A stretch of DNA of 45,460 bases from Blastococcus saxobsidens (GTDB lineage: Bacteria > Actinomycetota > Actinomycetes > Mycobacteriales > Geodermatophilaceae), in assembly GCF_010682065.1 (NCBI RefSeq), contig NZ_JAAGWG010000035.1, forward strand, positions 1-45,460, read 5' to 3'. Made by a program: the position numbers and the translations under genes. How positions within the stretch are numbered: position 1 is the first letter of the stretch; each line of letters starts with the position of its first letter. Shown piece after piece: positions 44,423 to 45,460 of this stretch. The notes under the pieces are model-generated. The model saw only the letters and a program-made list of their open reading frames with translations, was not told the DNA's origin and ran no database searches.

Positions 44423-44446
44423 GGGCCAATATCGCCACTTCGGCCC
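44423..44446. repeat. 24-nt palindromic repeat, copy 1 (inverted)
   Basis: The unit has GGGCC at its left end and GGCCC at its right end. Its reverse complement matches the unit at 45359-45382 at 20 of 24 positions, including the 13-base block GGGCCGAAGTGGC. It lies just after the propeller gene and before the DUF559 gene. It may also fold as a hairpin. Confidence 0.7.
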
Positions 44447-44494
44447 CTGTGGACGACGGCGACGCGGCGCGCCGAGAAGCGGCATCCTCGCTCG

Positions 44495-45358
44495 GTGTCC
44501 ATGCGTCACCTCACCGGCGTCTTCATCGGTAGCCACGCCGTCTCGGAAGGCCTGATCACACGCAAGCAGCTGCGCGAGCGCGGCTTCCGCCGTCTGGTCC
44601 AAGGGGTTTACAGCGACCCGGGGCAACCATTCGACCACCGACTCCGGTGTCGCGGCGTCGCGCTCCTCCTGCCGCGGGGCACAGCCATCGGCGGTCACTC
44701 GGCCGCTGCCTGGCACGGAGCTCCGTTCGCCGCACCCAACGACCTGGTCACGGTCGTCCGGCCGCCGACGATCGCGTGGCGTGGCCCTCGCGGAACGAAG
44801 GTACACAGGGCACCGCTGGCCGGTGGGGAGATCGAGGACCGGGACGGTGTCCCGGTCACATCGGCCCTCCGTACCGCGTGGGATGTCACAGCCCTCGAAC
44901 CCGTCGGCACTGCCGTCGCCGCACTGGACGCGATGGTGCGAGCCGGCAGCCTCGACGTGCAGGCGCTCCAGGGCCTCATCGACCGCGGCGCCGGCCGATG
45001 GGGCGTCACGAAGGTGCGTCGCGCCGCCGCCCTCGTCGACCCACGGGCCGAATCACCGCCGGAGTCCCGCGTCCGCGTGGCGTGCGTCCTCGCCGGGCTG
45101 TCCCCCGTTCCGCAGTACGAGGTGCAAGTGGACGGGATGAGCCTGGGACGGATCGACCTCGCGTTTCCCGAGGCACGCCTGGCGATCGAGTACGAAGGTG
45201 CCTACCACTTCGAGGAGGAGCAGATCGTCCGGGACGACGAGCGCTACGCGCGGCTGGTCGCCGCCGGCTGGCGCGTCATCCGGCTCAGCGCTCAAGACCT
45301 GCGCGACCTCGCGCTCGTCGTGGAGCGGATCCGCGACCACCTGGCGCGCCACCCCTGA
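44495..45358 (+). CDS. AbiEi-like/DUF559 protein
   Basis: 287 residues from GTG 44495. The N-terminal part (about 8-110, SHAVSEGLITRKQLRERGFRRLVQGVYSDPG…GGHSAAAWHG) resembles the winged-helix antitoxin domain of AbiEi proteins. The C-terminal part (about 190-285) is DUF559, a PD-(D/E)XK-type nuclease-like domain: GRIDLAFPEARLAIEYEGAYH contains Asp and Glu-x-Glu in the usual spacing. No AbiEii toxin follows. Such single-gene proteins are common in actinobacteria and are unproven as nucleases. CATCCT lies six bases before the GTG. It is flanked on both sides by the 24-nt repeat. Confidence 0.75.
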   Translation: MSMRHLTGVFIGSHAVSEGLITRKQLRERGFRRLVQGVYSDPGQPFDHRLRCRGVALLLPRGTAIGGHSAAAWHGAPFAAPNDLVTVVRPPTIAWRGPRGTKVHRAPLAGGEIEDRDGVPVTSALRTAWDVTALEPVGTAVAALDAMVRAGSLDVQALQGLIDRGAGRWGVTKVRRAAALVDPRAESPPESRVRVACVLAGLSPVPQYEVQVDGMSLGRIDLAFPEARLAIEYEGAYHFEEEQIVRDDERYARLVAAGWRVIRLSAQDLRDLALVVERIRDHLARHP

Positions 45359-45382
45359 GGGCCGAAGTGGCCACTATGGCCC
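45359..45382. repeat. 24-nt palindromic repeat, copy 2
   Basis: It begins immediately after the DUF559 stop codon. It contains the perfect 10-base palindrome AGTGGCCACT, framed by GGGCC and GGCCC, so it can also serve as a hairpin terminator. It is the inverted partner of 44423-44446. Confidence 0.7.
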
Positions 45383-45402
45383 TGGGATGCTCCTATGGAT
45401 CG

Positions 45403-45459
45403 TCAAGCTGCCGCGGTGAGGTTCTGGGCTCGTTGGGCGGGGCGTAGGAGGTAGTAGAG
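45403..45459 (-). CDS. partial gene cut by the right edge, possibly transposase
   Basis: On the minus strand the open frame entering from the right edge reads LYYLLRPAQRAQNLTAAA and ends at TGA 45405-45403. The residue mix is protein-like and resembles the C-terminus of some transposases, but the piece is too short for a firm family call. Most of the gene lies outside the window. Confidence 0.3.
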   Translation of the reverse strand, partial: LYYLLRPAQRAQNLTAAA

Positions 45460-45460
45460 C

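Overview
The window is very GC-rich DNA with gene families typical of Actinomycetota: an ISpH-side block with an XseA/XseB pair, DUF1707 and DUF2993/LmeA-like proteins, GAF-ANTAR regulators, class II fructose bisphosphatase (GlpX) and a GlxR/CRP-like operator. The gene content and style resemble Geodermatophilaceae (Blastococcus/Geodermatophilus/Modestobacter), but that is an inference; no rRNA or other marker is present. No tRNA, rRNA or CRISPR array was seen.

Region 1-9256 is an accessory island with visibly more mixed codon use than the rest. It carries two small unrecognised coding pieces at the left edge, a decayed IS3-type orfA remnant, a HEPN-like Rx4H protein, a PIN-like nuclease with its own C-terminal domain, and an AAA-ATPase/subtilisin pair matching IetAS (a plasmid-stability toxin-antitoxin module also reported as an anti-phage system). 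At its right end are a zinc-ribbon protein, an Xis/MerR-like HTH protein and a tyrosine integrase interrupted by one in-frame TAG. The integrase abuts the 3' end of ychF, a plausible integration boundary. The other island end lies outside the window.

Region 9287-23368 runs from ychF through envelope and signalling genes. These are an MMPL transporter overlapping an LmeA-like periplasmic lipid-binding protein, a lipoprotein with a predicted leaderless promoter, a translationally coupled STAS / GAF-ANTAR / GAF-ANTAR operon, and a GAF-GGDEF-EAL enzyme. An alkylation-repair operon follows (Ada-AlkA fusion, Ogt-type methyltransferase, and a monooxygenase-like gene broken by a 1-nt deletion), then RmuC and a DUF6542-like membrane protein.

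Region 23444-32075 is a conserved housekeeping block: ispH, a lipid-droplet-associated-type protein with a long acidic linker, xseA-xseB, DUF4245, glpX, a DUF1707 protein, a secreted Cys-containing protein and fumC. From memory, the order resembles the ychF-to-fum neighbourhood of mycobacteria.

Region 32171-37831, between fumC and gltA, looks like a small glycan locus: a beta-propeller glycosidase-like protein, a PglD/NeuD-type acetyltransferase, a FemAB/GNAT-like protein, a QdtA/FdtA sugar 3,4-ketoisomerase, a DegT-type aminotransferase and a GT2 glycosyltransferase. It could make and transfer a 3-acylamino-3,6-dideoxyhexose.

The right end holds gltA, a 63-residue protein, an NlpC/P60-M15 peptidoglycan protein whose NlpC part lacks the usual His, a pair of unrecognised coupled genes, a secreted YncE-like propeller, and a DUF559/AbiEi-like protein flanked by two inverted copies of a 24-nt palindromic repeat. 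Several genes across the window show TAnnnT exactly 6-7 nt before the start codon, suggesting leaderless transcripts.
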